Positions 49,395 to 58,600 of a DNA stretch of 64,000 bases are shown here, in pieces (position 1 is the first letter of the stretch; each line of letters starts with the position of its first letter). The DNA is from CAWDLX01 sp963753485 (GTDB lineage Bacteria > Actinomycetota > Actinomycetes > Mycobacteriales > Micromonosporaceae). A program made the translations under genes and the position numbers. The stretch spans positions 372,001 through 436,000 of the forward strand of contig CAVWCL010000020.1 in the NCBI GenBank assembly GCA_963753485.1, in the 5' to 3' direction. The notes beneath the pieces were generated by a model that was not told the DNA's origin, did no database searches, and saw nothing but the letters and a program-made list of their open reading frames with translations.

Positions 49395-49522
49395 GATCGT
49401 CCAATCCGAGCGTGACGCGAACGTTAACAGTTGTATTTAAAGCAGCCAATGTGTTAATGTCTAGCGGTTGTTTGCCATCCGCGTCCACCATGAGCCGTGT
49501 TCTACGTGCTCAGGGAGGCTCA
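49395..49522. promoter_or_regulatory. Divergent promoter region of cluster 2 with an inverted repeat
   Basis: The 128-nt region is conspicuously AT-rich near 49421-49462. CGTTAACA (49422-49429) and TGTTAATG (49452-49459) are an imperfect inverted pair 22 nt apart around TTGTATTTAAAG. This fits an operator shared by the divergent LanB-like 1 gene and the TE-NRPS-PKS operon. Confidence 0.5.
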
Positions 49523-49816
49523 ATGTCGATCAGCTCCACTCCGGTGACCGGGGTGGGCGCGTGGTTCGCCCGGCCGAATAGTCGGGACGCTGAGTCGCTC
49601 CTGTTCTGCTTGCCGTACCGCGGTGGCGGTGCGGCAGCGTTCCAGAGCTGGTCACGGTTCCTGGCGCCAGCGGTGGGCGTAGCGGGCATCCGCCTGCCAG
49701 GGATTCTGGGCGACCACTTCTTCCTCCGTGGCGCCGCCGAACGCCCGGCGGCCATGTTCGCCGCGGATCTGTCCACCACACCATCGATCGGCGACCCCCC
49801 GGGAGCATCCCGGTGA
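49523..49816 (+). CDS. Truncated type II thioesterase
   Basis: This 97-residue protein has the N-terminal strand-turn of type II thioesterases (SLLFCLPYRGGGAAAFQSWS and a GIRLPG follow-up) but ends before the catalytic G-H-S-x-G and His; full-length enzymes are about 250 residues. ATG at 49523 follows AGGGAGG. The stop overlaps the next start (GTGA at 49813), so the remnant is still translated and may serve to couple translation of the LanB-like gene. It is probably not catalytic. Confidence 0.7.
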   Translation: MSISSTPVTGVGAWFARPNSRDAESLLFCLPYRGGGAAAFQSWSRFLAPAVGVAGIRLPGILGDHFFLRGAAERPAAMFAADLSTTPSIGDPPGASR

Positions 49817-52167
49817 GCGGCGGGTATGGATCGCAAAGCCATCTCGTGGCACTGCCGGGAACCGAATGGATGCTCTGGCGGCAGGCGGTGCTACGCACGA
49901 CCGGCTTTCCCGCCGAGGACCTCGACCGGCTCTGCCCCGCCGACTGCGCCACGGCCGCCGACGCCTACCTCGATGGGCAGGTCGGGCCGGAGCAGTTCGA
50001 CAAACGCTACAACGAGGCGACGGCACACTGCGCGAATGAGGTCTACCGGATCGCCGGTGACCCGCTGTTCCGGGAAGCCGTTACCTGGCAGAGCCGTTCG
50101 GTGCTGCCCGCGCTCACCGGTATCCGCTCGTCGGGGCCCGAGCCACGGCGTACCGGGAAACATCGCGAGCGTGAGCGGATCGTCGCACGGTACTGGCAGC
50201 GCTACTGCGCAAAGACCGAGACGATCGGCTTCTTCGGCCCGGTGTGCTGGATCGACATCGATCCGACCGGTCCGGCCGTGGTGGCGCGTCCCGGGCCGGG
50301 GCTGGTCCGTAGCCGCGCGGTACTGCTGGAGGACTGGGCACTCACCGCCTACGCCGACGAGATCTCCGCCGACCCCCGGGTCCGTGGCTTCCTGCCACCA
50401 GCGCTGCCGGCCCACCTGACCCTGGACGGCTCCCGGCTGCTCGATCCGAACCGGGCGCCGGTCGCGCTGTCCCGGGCCGAGGCGGCGGTGCTGCGACGCT
50501 GCGACGGCCGGCGTTCCGCAATGGTGATCGCGGGCGAGGAGGTCGCCGACGGCAGCGCCGGACTGCGCACGGAACAAGACGTCTACGTGCTGCTGGCGAA
50601 GATGGTGGCGCGAGGCATGCTGCGCTGGAACATCGACCTGCCAGTGAGCCTTCACTGCGAGCAGGTGCTGCGCGAGAGCCTCGACACGATCAGTGACAGC
50701 GCGCTACACGACCAGGTCGTGGCGGGCCTCGACCGGCTGTCCCGCGCGCGCGACACGGTCGCCGGCGCGGCCGGCGACCCCGACGCGTTGGCTTCGGCCC
50801 TCAGCACGCTCGAAACCGAATTCACCGCGGTGACCGGGCGCGAGCCGGGTCGCCGTGCGGGCCAGATGTACGCCGGGCGGAGCCTGTGCTGGGAGGAGAC
50901 CACCCGGGATCTCGACATCACGATCGGAGGCCCGGTCCTCGAGGCGCTAGCCGCGCCGATGTCGGTCGCACTTCGTGCCGCGCGCTGGGTGTCCGCGGAG
51001 CTCGCCGAGGCGTACCTACAGGCCCTGCGTGGCATCTACGACGACCTGTCCACCGAGCTCGGGACCGGTGAGGTCCCGCTCGGGCAGCTCTGGTACCTCG
51101 CCCAGGGCCTGTTCTACGGCACCGGTGAGCGACCGGCCGACGCGGTCGCGGCGGAATTCTCCCGCCGCTGGGCCGAACTGTTCGGCCTGTCATCGGCCGG
51201 GACCGCCGACGTGACACTCACCTGCGCCGAACTGGCTCCGCACCTCGACCGGTTGTTCCCGTCGCGGCCGCCGGGCTGGTCGGATGCCCGGCTGCACAGC
51301 CCCGATCTGCAGTTGTGCGCGGACAACGTCGCGGCACTGAATCGCGGGCAGTTCACCGCGGTCCTCGGCGAGTTGCACGTCGCGTGGGCCACCAACAGCT
51401 GTGGTGTCTTCATCGCCGGGCACCCCGACCGCCGCGCCCTGCGCGACGCGCACGTCGCCGACGTCGGAGCGGGCCGCCTGCGCCCGTTGCTGCCGGCCGG
51501 TTGGCCACGCTACTCCTCCCGACTCGCGTTCGCGCTGACCGATCCGAGCGACGTGTTGCTGGGTTTCGCCCCGGCGCCCGGTGCCGACCCGGACCGGACC
51601 CTGCCGATCAGCGCTGTCTCGATCTCGCCGTCGCGGGGCCGGCTGATCGCCACCGCGCTCGACGGCCGGAGTTGGCCGCTCGTCGAGGTCTTCACCCGGC
51701 AACTGTCCGAAGTCGCCGTCGATGCCTTCAAACTCGCCGGTACGGGCGGATACACCCCGCGGGTCACGCTGGACCGGATGGTGATCACCCGGCGGACGTG
51801 GCGCACCACGGTGGGTGCGTGCGCGCTGGCGACGGTGCTGGGTGATCGTGAACGCTACCTTGCCGGCCGCCGCTGGAGGAGGGAACTCGGACTCCCCGAA
51901 CGCGTTTTCGCGAAGATCGGTACGGAGACGAAGCCGACGTTCCTCGATCTGTCCAGCCCGCTGTATGTCGACACGTTCGCCTCGATGGTTCGCTCCGCGC
52001 GCATGGCGCACGGCAACGGGGTCGCGGTGTCGGTGACCGAGATGCTGCCCGACACCGATCAGGCGTGGGTACCGGACTCGGCAGGACGTCGCTACGTTTC
52101 CGAACTCAGGCTGCAGATCCGCGACCCACTGCCCCCCTCGACGCACACCCCGGCGGATCCCCGATGA
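49813..52167 (+). CDS. LanB-type dehydratase-family protein 2
   Basis: The 784-residue protein is a paralogue of the 47085 gene with the same motifs: RYWQRYCAKTETIGFFGPVCW near residue 130-150, DRERYLAGRRWRRELGLPER near 680, IGTETKPTFLDLSSPLYVDT and SVTEMLPDTDQAW. It lacks the separate C-terminal elimination domain. GTG at 49813 overlaps the thioesterase stop (GTGA), and the stop overlaps the NRPS start (ATGA), so it is translated together with the NRPS. I infer that it acts on an amino acid or on a carrier-bound intermediate, perhaps by aminoacyl-tRNA-dependent activation of Ser/Thr. Confidence 0.8.
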   Translation: MSGGYGSQSHLVALPGTEWMLWRQAVLRTTGFPAEDLDRLCPADCATAADAYLDGQVGPEQFDKRYNEATAHCANEVYRIAGDPLFREAVTWQSRSVLPALTGIRSSGPEPRRTGKHRERERIVARYWQRYCAKTETIGFFGPVCWIDIDPTGPAVVARPGPGLVRSRAVLLEDWALTAYADEISADPRVRGFLPPALPAHLTLDGSRLLDPNRAPVALSRAEAAVLRRCDGRRSAMVIAGEEVADGSAGLRTEQDVYVLLAKMVARGMLRWNIDLPVSLHCEQVLRESLDTISDSALHDQVVAGLDRLSRARDTVAGAAGDPDALASALSTLETEFTAVTGREPGRRAGQMYAGRSLCWEETTRDLDITIGGPVLEALAAPMSVALRAARWVSAELAEAYLQALRGIYDDLSTELGTGEVPLGQLWYLAQGLFYGTGERPADAVAAEFSRRWAELFGLSSAGTADVTLTCAELAPHLDRLFPSRPPGWSDARLHSPDLQLCADNVAALNRGQFTAVLGELHVAWATNSCGVFIAGHPDRRALRDAHVADVGAGRLRPLLPAGWPRYSSRLAFALTDPSDVLLGFAPAPGADPDRTLPISAVSISPSRGRLIATALDGRSWPLVEVFTRQLSEVAVDAFKLAGTGGYTPRVTLDRMVITRRTWRTTVGACALATVLGDRERYLAGRRWRRELGLPERVFAKIGTETKPTFLDLSSPLYVDTFASMVRSARMAHGNGVAVSVTEMLPDTDQAWVPDSAGRRYVSELRLQIRDPLPPSTHTPADPR

Positions 52168-55100
52168 CCGCGAGCGCGACCGAACGGCTCGTCGCGTCCG
52201 TCTGGGCGCAGACCTTCCAGTCCGCGGAACCCGGGCCCGATGACGACTTCCTCCTGGTCGGCGGTCATTCGCTGCTCGCCATGCGGATGGTGGCGGCGTT
52301 GAGCGAGCGTACCGGTCGGCGGATCGCAGTCGAGGACGTCTTCGCCGGGCGCACCCCGACGGGCCTGGCCGCGCGCGTGGACCTTGCCCCGCCACACCTT
52401 GTCGACGGCGACGGGGTGCCCACCGCGGCGATCCCCGCGTTGTCCCCGGCGCAACATCGGCTGTGGTTCGTCGAACAGCTGACCCCGGGGATGTCGGCGC
52501 ACAACATCGCCATGGTCGAACAACTCAGCGGCCGGCTCGATATCGTCGCACTGCGATCGGCACTGGGCCACGTGGCCGAACGGCAGGAGGCGTTGCGCTG
52601 GCGGATAACGCAGTCCGGCGGCGTCCCGGCCGTGGTGGTGGACCCGCCCGCCGACGCTGCACTGCCCGTCGACGACCTCGCCGACCGGCCGCCGGCGGAG
52701 CGTGACGCCGCGCTGATCGGACTGCTCGAGGCGGAAACCGGCACGCCTTTCGATCTCGCCGCCGGGCCGCTGTGGCGGGTGCGGCTGATCCGCCTCGCTC
52801 CGGACCGGCACGTGCTGTCGATCACCATCCACCACATCGTCTTCGACGGCTGGTCGCGCAAGGTGCTCTACCAGGATCTGGCCCGCGCCTACCAGGACGC
52901 GATGCTCGGGCGGGACCACGTCTCGCCGCCGCTGCCGGCCACGTTCGCCGACTACGTCGCCTGGCTGGCCCGGCGGTCCGCCGCCGCGGCGGAGCTCGCC
53001 CACTGGACCGGGTACCTGCACCGCGCGTCGACAGTGCTCGATCTGCCCAGGGACCGGCCCCGGCCGGTGCCGCAGACGTTCCGCGGAGCACGCTGCTCCG
53101 CGGTCTTCGACCGGGTGGCCAGCGCCCGCCTGCGGGCCGTCGCGGCCCAGGCCAGAGCGACACCCGCCGCCGCGCTACTCGCCATCTTCGGCCAGTTGCT
53201 CCGCCGGCTCACCGGACAGCACGACTTCATCGTCGGCATACCCGTCGCCGACCGGGGCAACGTCGCGTTCGCGCCGCTCGTCGGCTTCTGCGTGCAGGTG
53301 CTCCCGGTCCGGATGCGCGTCACTGACGATGGCGACTTCCGCGAACACGTCGGGCGCTGCCATGCCCAGATCACCGCCGCCCTGGCCCACCCCGACCTGC
53401 CGCTGGAACGGATCATGGAAGACCTCGCCGGGGTACGCGACCTGTCGCGCAGCCCGTTGATCCAGGTGCTGTTCAACATGTATGACTTCACCGAGCCGTA
53501 CCTGGACCTGCCCGGCATTACCGCGCAGCCGATGACGCCCGGGCTGCCCGGATCCCTATTCGACCTGACGCTGTACGTCAGCGACCACGACGAGCAGATC
53601 GCCGTGCAGGTCACCTACAACCCCGACCTGTACGACGAGGCCCGCGTCGAGGCGATGCTGGCCGGTTACCGCAACCTGCTCGACGAACTCACCGCCGAGC
53701 CGGGCCGACCTGTCCGGTCGGCGTCGCTGCGACCGGCGCACAGCGACCTGCCGGGTTGGCATACGCCGCTGCCGGACTGGGACGGGCCCGGCTTGCTGGA
53801 ACGCGTCCATGAGCGCCTCGCGGCCGACCCCGCCGCGATGGCCATCACCGGGGCCGGCGGCGAACTCGGCAACGCCGACGTGCGGCGGATCTGCGCCGGC
53901 ACCGCGAACGCGATCCGGGCCGCCGGCGCGGCGCCGGGCCGACCCGTGGCCGTGCTCGCCGCACGTGATGTCAGGTTGGCGCCGGTGCTGCTGGGTGTGC
54001 TGGCAACGGGTTGTCGCTGGGTGATCCTCGATCCGGCGTGGCCGCCCGCGATCCTGGCCCGGCAGTTGACCGCGGTGCACGCGCGCATCCTCATCCGCTT
54101 CCCGGGCATTGCCGACCCAGATCCCGGCCAGTCGGGCCGCACCCTGCTGGATGTCACCGATCTCGCCGCCGGCGAGCCCACCGTGCCGTATGAGGCCCCC
54201 GCTGACCGTGGCTACCTCTCGCTGACGTCGGGCACGACCGGCGCACACAAGCAGATCATCACCCCGGAACGGCCGCTGGCGCACTTCCTGGACTGGTACC
54301 CACGGACGTTCGGGCTGGGCCCGGCGGACCGATTCGCGCTGCTCGCCGGGTTAGCCCATGACCCGCTGCTCCGCGACCTGTTCACGCCACTGGTCCTCGG
54401 GGCCCGGTCGCACGTACCCGAACAGGCCTGGCTACGTGACCCGGCACGGCTGCTGACCTGGCTGCGCGAAGAACAGATCACGGTCGTGCACCTGACGCCA
54501 CAACTCGGCCGACTGATCACCGCGACGGGTCAGGGCAACACGCTACCGGCCCTCCGGCTGATCGCGCTGGGCGGAGACCGGGCGTCGTACGCCGACGCCC
54601 GGGCCCTGCGCGATCTGGCGCCGCGCGCCCGGATCGTCAACTTCTACGGTACGACCGAGACGCCGCAGGCACAGGCGTACCACGAGGTCACCATCGACGG
54701 TGATGAAGCGGATCCGGGCGGTCAGCCGCTGCCGGTGGGTCGTGGCATCGACGGCGCCCAGATTCTCGTGCTCGACGCGACCGGCCGGCCCGCCGGGGTC
54801 GGGGAATTCGGCGAGGTAGCGCTCCGAAGTCGCTACCTGGCCACCGGGTACGCCGATGCCGCGCTGACCCGGCAGCGGTTCACCGCCGCTCCCGGCGCCA
54901 TCGGGTCCGACCGCGTGTTCCGAACCGGTGATCTCGGCCGCTACCTGCCCGACGGCGCAGTCGTGCTGACGGGTCGCGCCGACGATCAGGTGAAGATCCG
55001 TGGATTCCGCGTCGAACTCGGTGAGGTCGAGGCGGCGCTCATGGCCCACCGCGACATCCGGGTGGCCTGCGTCACGGCGCCGGACGACAACGGCGAGCGG

Positions 55101-55688
55101 CTGCTGCATGCCTACGCGGTCCCGGCCCGATCCGGTGTACACGCCCGACAACTGCACGATCACCTACGCGCGCACCTGCCCGAATACGCCGTCCCAGCCA
55201 ACATCATCCTCCTGTCGGTCCTGCCGCTCACCCCCAACGGCAAGGTGGACCGGGCCGCGCTGGGCAAGCTTGGGCTGCCGCCGCGGCGGCGGGTCGAGGA
55301 ACTCGTCGGCCGCACCGAACGTGTGATCGCCGGGGTCTGGTGTGAGGTCCTCGGCCTGCCCCGGCTCGGCGCGACCGACAACTTCTTCGACGTGGGCGGG
55401 CATTCGCTCGCACTCGTCGCGATACAGGCCAAGCTCACCGCACTGTTGGACCGCCCGGTCCCGGTGATCGCCCTGTTCCGCTACCCCAGCATCCGTGCCC
55501 TCGCCGCCCATCTCGACGGTGCCGGGCGCGACGACGAACTCGACCGAGCGGCGCGCCGCGTAGCGCAGCGACGACAGCGTGCGCGGATCCGCGACGGCAC
55601 CCACACCACCGATAGAGGAGATCGGACATGGCCAGAACCGGCGACGAGAACGACCGGCAGGCATCCGCCACCGAGCCGATCGCGGTAA
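52164..55688 (+). CDS. NRPS module: PCP-C-A-PCP
   Basis: The 1174-residue protein starts with a carrier domain (GGHS, Ser36), then a condensation domain (H223-H224-x3-D-G in HHIVFDG), an adenylation domain (LTSGTTGAHKQ near 686, NFYGTTETPQ, RTGDLGRYLPDG, VKIRGFRVELGEVE, NGKVDR) and a second carrier (DNFFDVGGHS, Ser1081). The A domain has LAHDPLLRDLFTPL in place of the usual FDVSVWE segment; this HDP version is known from alpha-aminoadipate reductases (LYS2), so an aminoadipate-like or unusual substrate is possible. The leading carrier must be loaded by another protein, perhaps the free A domain or a LanB-like protein. It overlaps the PKS gene by 61 nt. Confidence 0.88.
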   Translation: MTASATERLVASVWAQTFQSAEPGPDDDFLLVGGHSLLAMRMVAALSERTGRRIAVEDVFAGRTPTGLAARVDLAPPHLVDGDGVPTAAIPALSPAQHRLWFVEQLTPGMSAHNIAMVEQLSGRLDIVALRSALGHVAERQEALRWRITQSGGVPAVVVDPPADAALPVDDLADRPPAERDAALIGLLEAETGTPFDLAAGPLWRVRLIRLAPDRHVLSITIHHIVFDGWSRKVLYQDLARAYQDAMLGRDHVSPPLPATFADYVAWLARRSAAAAELAHWTGYLHRASTVLDLPRDRPRPVPQTFRGARCSAVFDRVASARLRAVAAQARATPAAALLAIFGQLLRRLTGQHDFIVGIPVADRGNVAFAPLVGFCVQVLPVRMRVTDDGDFREHVGRCHAQITAALAHPDLPLERIMEDLAGVRDLSRSPLIQVLFNMYDFTEPYLDLPGITAQPMTPGLPGSLFDLTLYVSDHDEQIAVQVTYNPDLYDEARVEAMLAGYRNLLDELTAEPGRPVRSASLRPAHSDLPGWHTPLPDWDGPGLLERVHERLAADPAAMAITGAGGELGNADVRRICAGTANAIRAAGAAPGRPVAVLAARDVRLAPVLLGVLATGCRWVILDPAWPPAILARQLTAVHARILIRFPGIADPDPGQSGRTLLDVTDLAAGEPTVPYEAPADRGYLSLTSGTTGAHKQIITPERPLAHFLDWYPRTFGLGPADRFALLAGLAHDPLLRDLFTPLVLGARSHVPEQAWLRDPARLLTWLREEQITVVHLTPQLGRLITATGQGNTLPALRLIALGGDRASYADARALRDLAPRARIVNFYGTTETPQAQAYHEVTIDGDEADPGGQPLPVGRGIDGAQILVLDATGRPAGVGEFGEVALRSRYLATGYADAALTRQRFTAAPGAIGSDRVFRTGDLGRYLPDGAVVLTGRADDQVKIRGFRVELGEVEAALMAHRDIRVACVTAPDDNGERLLHAYAVPARSGVHARQLHDHLRAHLPEYAVPANIILLSVLPLTPNGKVDRAALGKLGLPPRRRVEELVGRTERVIAGVWCEVLGLPRLGATDNFFDVGGHSLALVAIQAKLTALLDRPVPVIALFRYPSIRALAAHLDGAGRDDELDRAARRVAQRRQRARIRDGTHTTDRGDRTWPEPATRTTGRHPPPSRSR

Positions 55689-58600
55689 TCGGGCTCGCCT
55701 GCAGATTACCGGGAGCACGCGACGCCGCGCAGTTCTGGAGCAATCTTGTCAACGGTGTCGAGTCGATCCGCGCGACTACCCTCGCGGAGCAGGCCGAGCG
55801 CGGTGTCCCGGAGGCGATACTGCGCGACCCGAACTTCGTGCCGGCGACGTCCATCCTGGACGACTACGAGTACTTCGATGCCGCCTTCTTCGGGATGTCG
55901 GTCCGCGAGGCGGAGTTGCGCGACCCGCAGCACCGGCTGTTGCTCGAACTGTCCTACACCGCGCTGGAGGACAGTGGTTACGATCCGGCCCGCTACCGCG
56001 GGGACATCGGGGTCTACGCGGGCAGCGGGGAGAACGGGTGGGAGTGGCACAATACCCGCCGCAACCCGAAAATCTTCGGATCCGCGGGAGTGCTGGCCAC
56101 CGCCCTGTCCAGCCATGCCGACTTCATGTCCACGCTGGTGTCGTACAAGCTCAATCTGCGTGGGCCGAGTTTGAGTGTGAACACGGCGTGCTCGACCTCG
56201 CTGGTAGCGATGCATCTGGCGTGTGAGGCGCTGCGCAACGGCGAATGCGACATGGCGCTGGTCGGTGGCATCAGCATCGACCTCCCGCCGGCTCGCGGGT
56301 ATACCTACGTCGAAGACGGCATCTACTCCCGCGACGGCCACATCCGCGCGTTCGACTCGGAAGCGACCGGGACCATCTGGGGCAACGGCGGCGGCGTCGT
56401 GGTGCTGAAACGCCTCACGGACGCCCTCGCTGACGGCGACAACATCCGGGCCACGGTCCTCGGCAACGCCATCAACAACGACGGCGCCGCCAAGGTCGGC
56501 TTCACCGCCCCGAGCCAGGAGGGCCAGACCGCCGTCATCATGCAGGCACTCGGCGCGGCCGATGTGGACGCCCGCACGATCAGCTACGTCGAGGCGCACG
56601 GCACCGGGACCCAGCTCGGCGATCCCATCGAGGTAGCCGCGCTGGCCACCGCCTACCGCCAGGACTCCGCGGACACCGGCTGGTGTGCCATCGGCACGGT
56701 GAAGCCCAACATCGGACACCTGGGTCACGCCGCCGGTGTGGCCGGCGTGATCAAGACGGTGCTCTCCTTCGAGCACGGGCTCATACCGCCGATGCTGCAT
56801 TACGAGAAGCCGAACCCGAAGATCGATTTCGGGGAGAGCCCGTTCTACGTCAACGCGGCGCTGGCCGTCTGGGCGGCCAACGGCTCACCGCGACGCGCCG
56901 CGGTGAGTTCGTTCGGCATGGGTGGGACCAACGCGCACCTCATCCTGCAGGAGGCACCGGCGGTCGACCGTCGCCACCGCGATCCACGCCCGCTGCACCT
57001 GCTGCAGATCAGTGCGCGTACGGACACCGCGCTCGCGGCCGCCGCGCACCGACTCGCGGTGCACCTGGCGGCCGGCCCCGATCGCGTGCCGCCGGACCTC
57101 GCCGACGTCGCGTTCACCCTGCGCAAGGGACGCCGCGAATTCGGTCGCCGGGTCGCGGTGGTGGCCGCCAGCGCCGCGGACGCCGTCGAAGCGCTCGCCG
57201 ATCCCCGTCGCCGGATCAACGGTGCCGCGGTGGGCCAGAATCCCGGGGTGGCGTTCATGTTCTCCGGGCAGGGCGCACAGTACGCGGGCATGGGTGCGTT
57301 GCTGTACCGCACCGAGCCGGTGTTCCGCGACGTCGTGGACGAGTGCGCGGATCTGCTGCGCGAAGACCTCGGCTCAGACATCCGGGAGTTGATGTTCGCC
57401 GTCGACGACACCGCCGCCGAGGAGCGGTTGCAGCAGACCGAGTGCACCCAGCCGGCACTGTTCGTGATCGGGTATGCGCTCGCCCGCCTCTGGCAGGCGT
57501 GGGGAGTGGAGCCCGCCGGGATGGCCGGGCACAGCATCGGAGAATACGTCGCGGCAACACTCGCCGGCGTGTTCGAGCTACCGGCCGCGCTGCGGGTGGT
57601 CGCGGCCCGGGGTCGGCTGATGCAGTCGATGGCGCCGGGGTCGATGCTCGCCGTCCAACTCGACGAGACGGAGCTCAGAACCCGGCTGCCCGAGGGCGTG
57701 TCGATCGCTGCGGTCAACGGGTCCGGCGCCTGCGTCGTGTCGGGGCCGGCAGGGCCGGTGGCCGAATTCGCCGCCGCGTTGGCGGCCGGCGGGATCGGAA
57801 GCCGCTCGTTGCGCACGTCGCACGCCTTCCACTCCCCGATGATGGAGCCGATGCTCGCGGGCTTCCGCACGGTCGTCGCCACGGCCGGACCCCGCGCGCC
57901 CCGGCTGCCGTTCCTTTCCAATGTGACCGGTCAGTGGATCACACCGGCCGAAGCGAGCGATCCCTGGTACTGGACCCGCCACGTCCGCGAGCCGGTTCGT
58001 TTCGGCGACTGCCTGGCAACGCTGCTGAGCGAGGGCGAGTGGCTGCTCGTGGAGTGCGGGCCGGGCCGGCAGCTGTGCGGACTGGCTCGCCTGCAGCGGC
58101 GCGCCGAGCCGGTAACGGCGCTGCCGAGCCTGCCGCGTGGCGGCGACAAGAAGTCGGACCTGGAGACCATCTACTCGGCGGCGGGTCGGCTGTGGGCGTC
58201 GGGGATCGGCCTGGACGCCGATTCGTTCGGCCCCCCCGGCTACCGGGTACCGCTGCCGACCTATCCCTGGGAACGCCGGTACTGCTGGATCAAGCCGGAC
58301 CCCGGCTCGGGTGACTTCTATGAGGCCATGGGCGCAGTCGGGGCCGGTCCGCGACCGTTGGAGCAGTGGTTCGCCGTACCGACCTGGCGACAGCTCCCAC
58401 CGGGGCGTTCGACCTGGCCGCTTGAGCGGTGCCTGCTGTTCGCCGACTCCGGCGCCGATCCGCTCGCCGACGCCCTGCGTGCGACCGGCACCGACGTCGT
58501 ACGGGTCCGCTCCGGTGCCGCGTTCGGCCATGATGGTGAGGGCCACACCGTACGCCCGGCATCTCGTGAAGACTACGACGCGCTGCTGGCCGCGCTCACC

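Noticed and set aside
47085..52167. Classical lanthipeptide cluster
   Set aside because: No LanC, no precursor peptide and no lanthipeptide transporter are visible; the LanB-like genes are coupled to NRPS/PKS genes instead.
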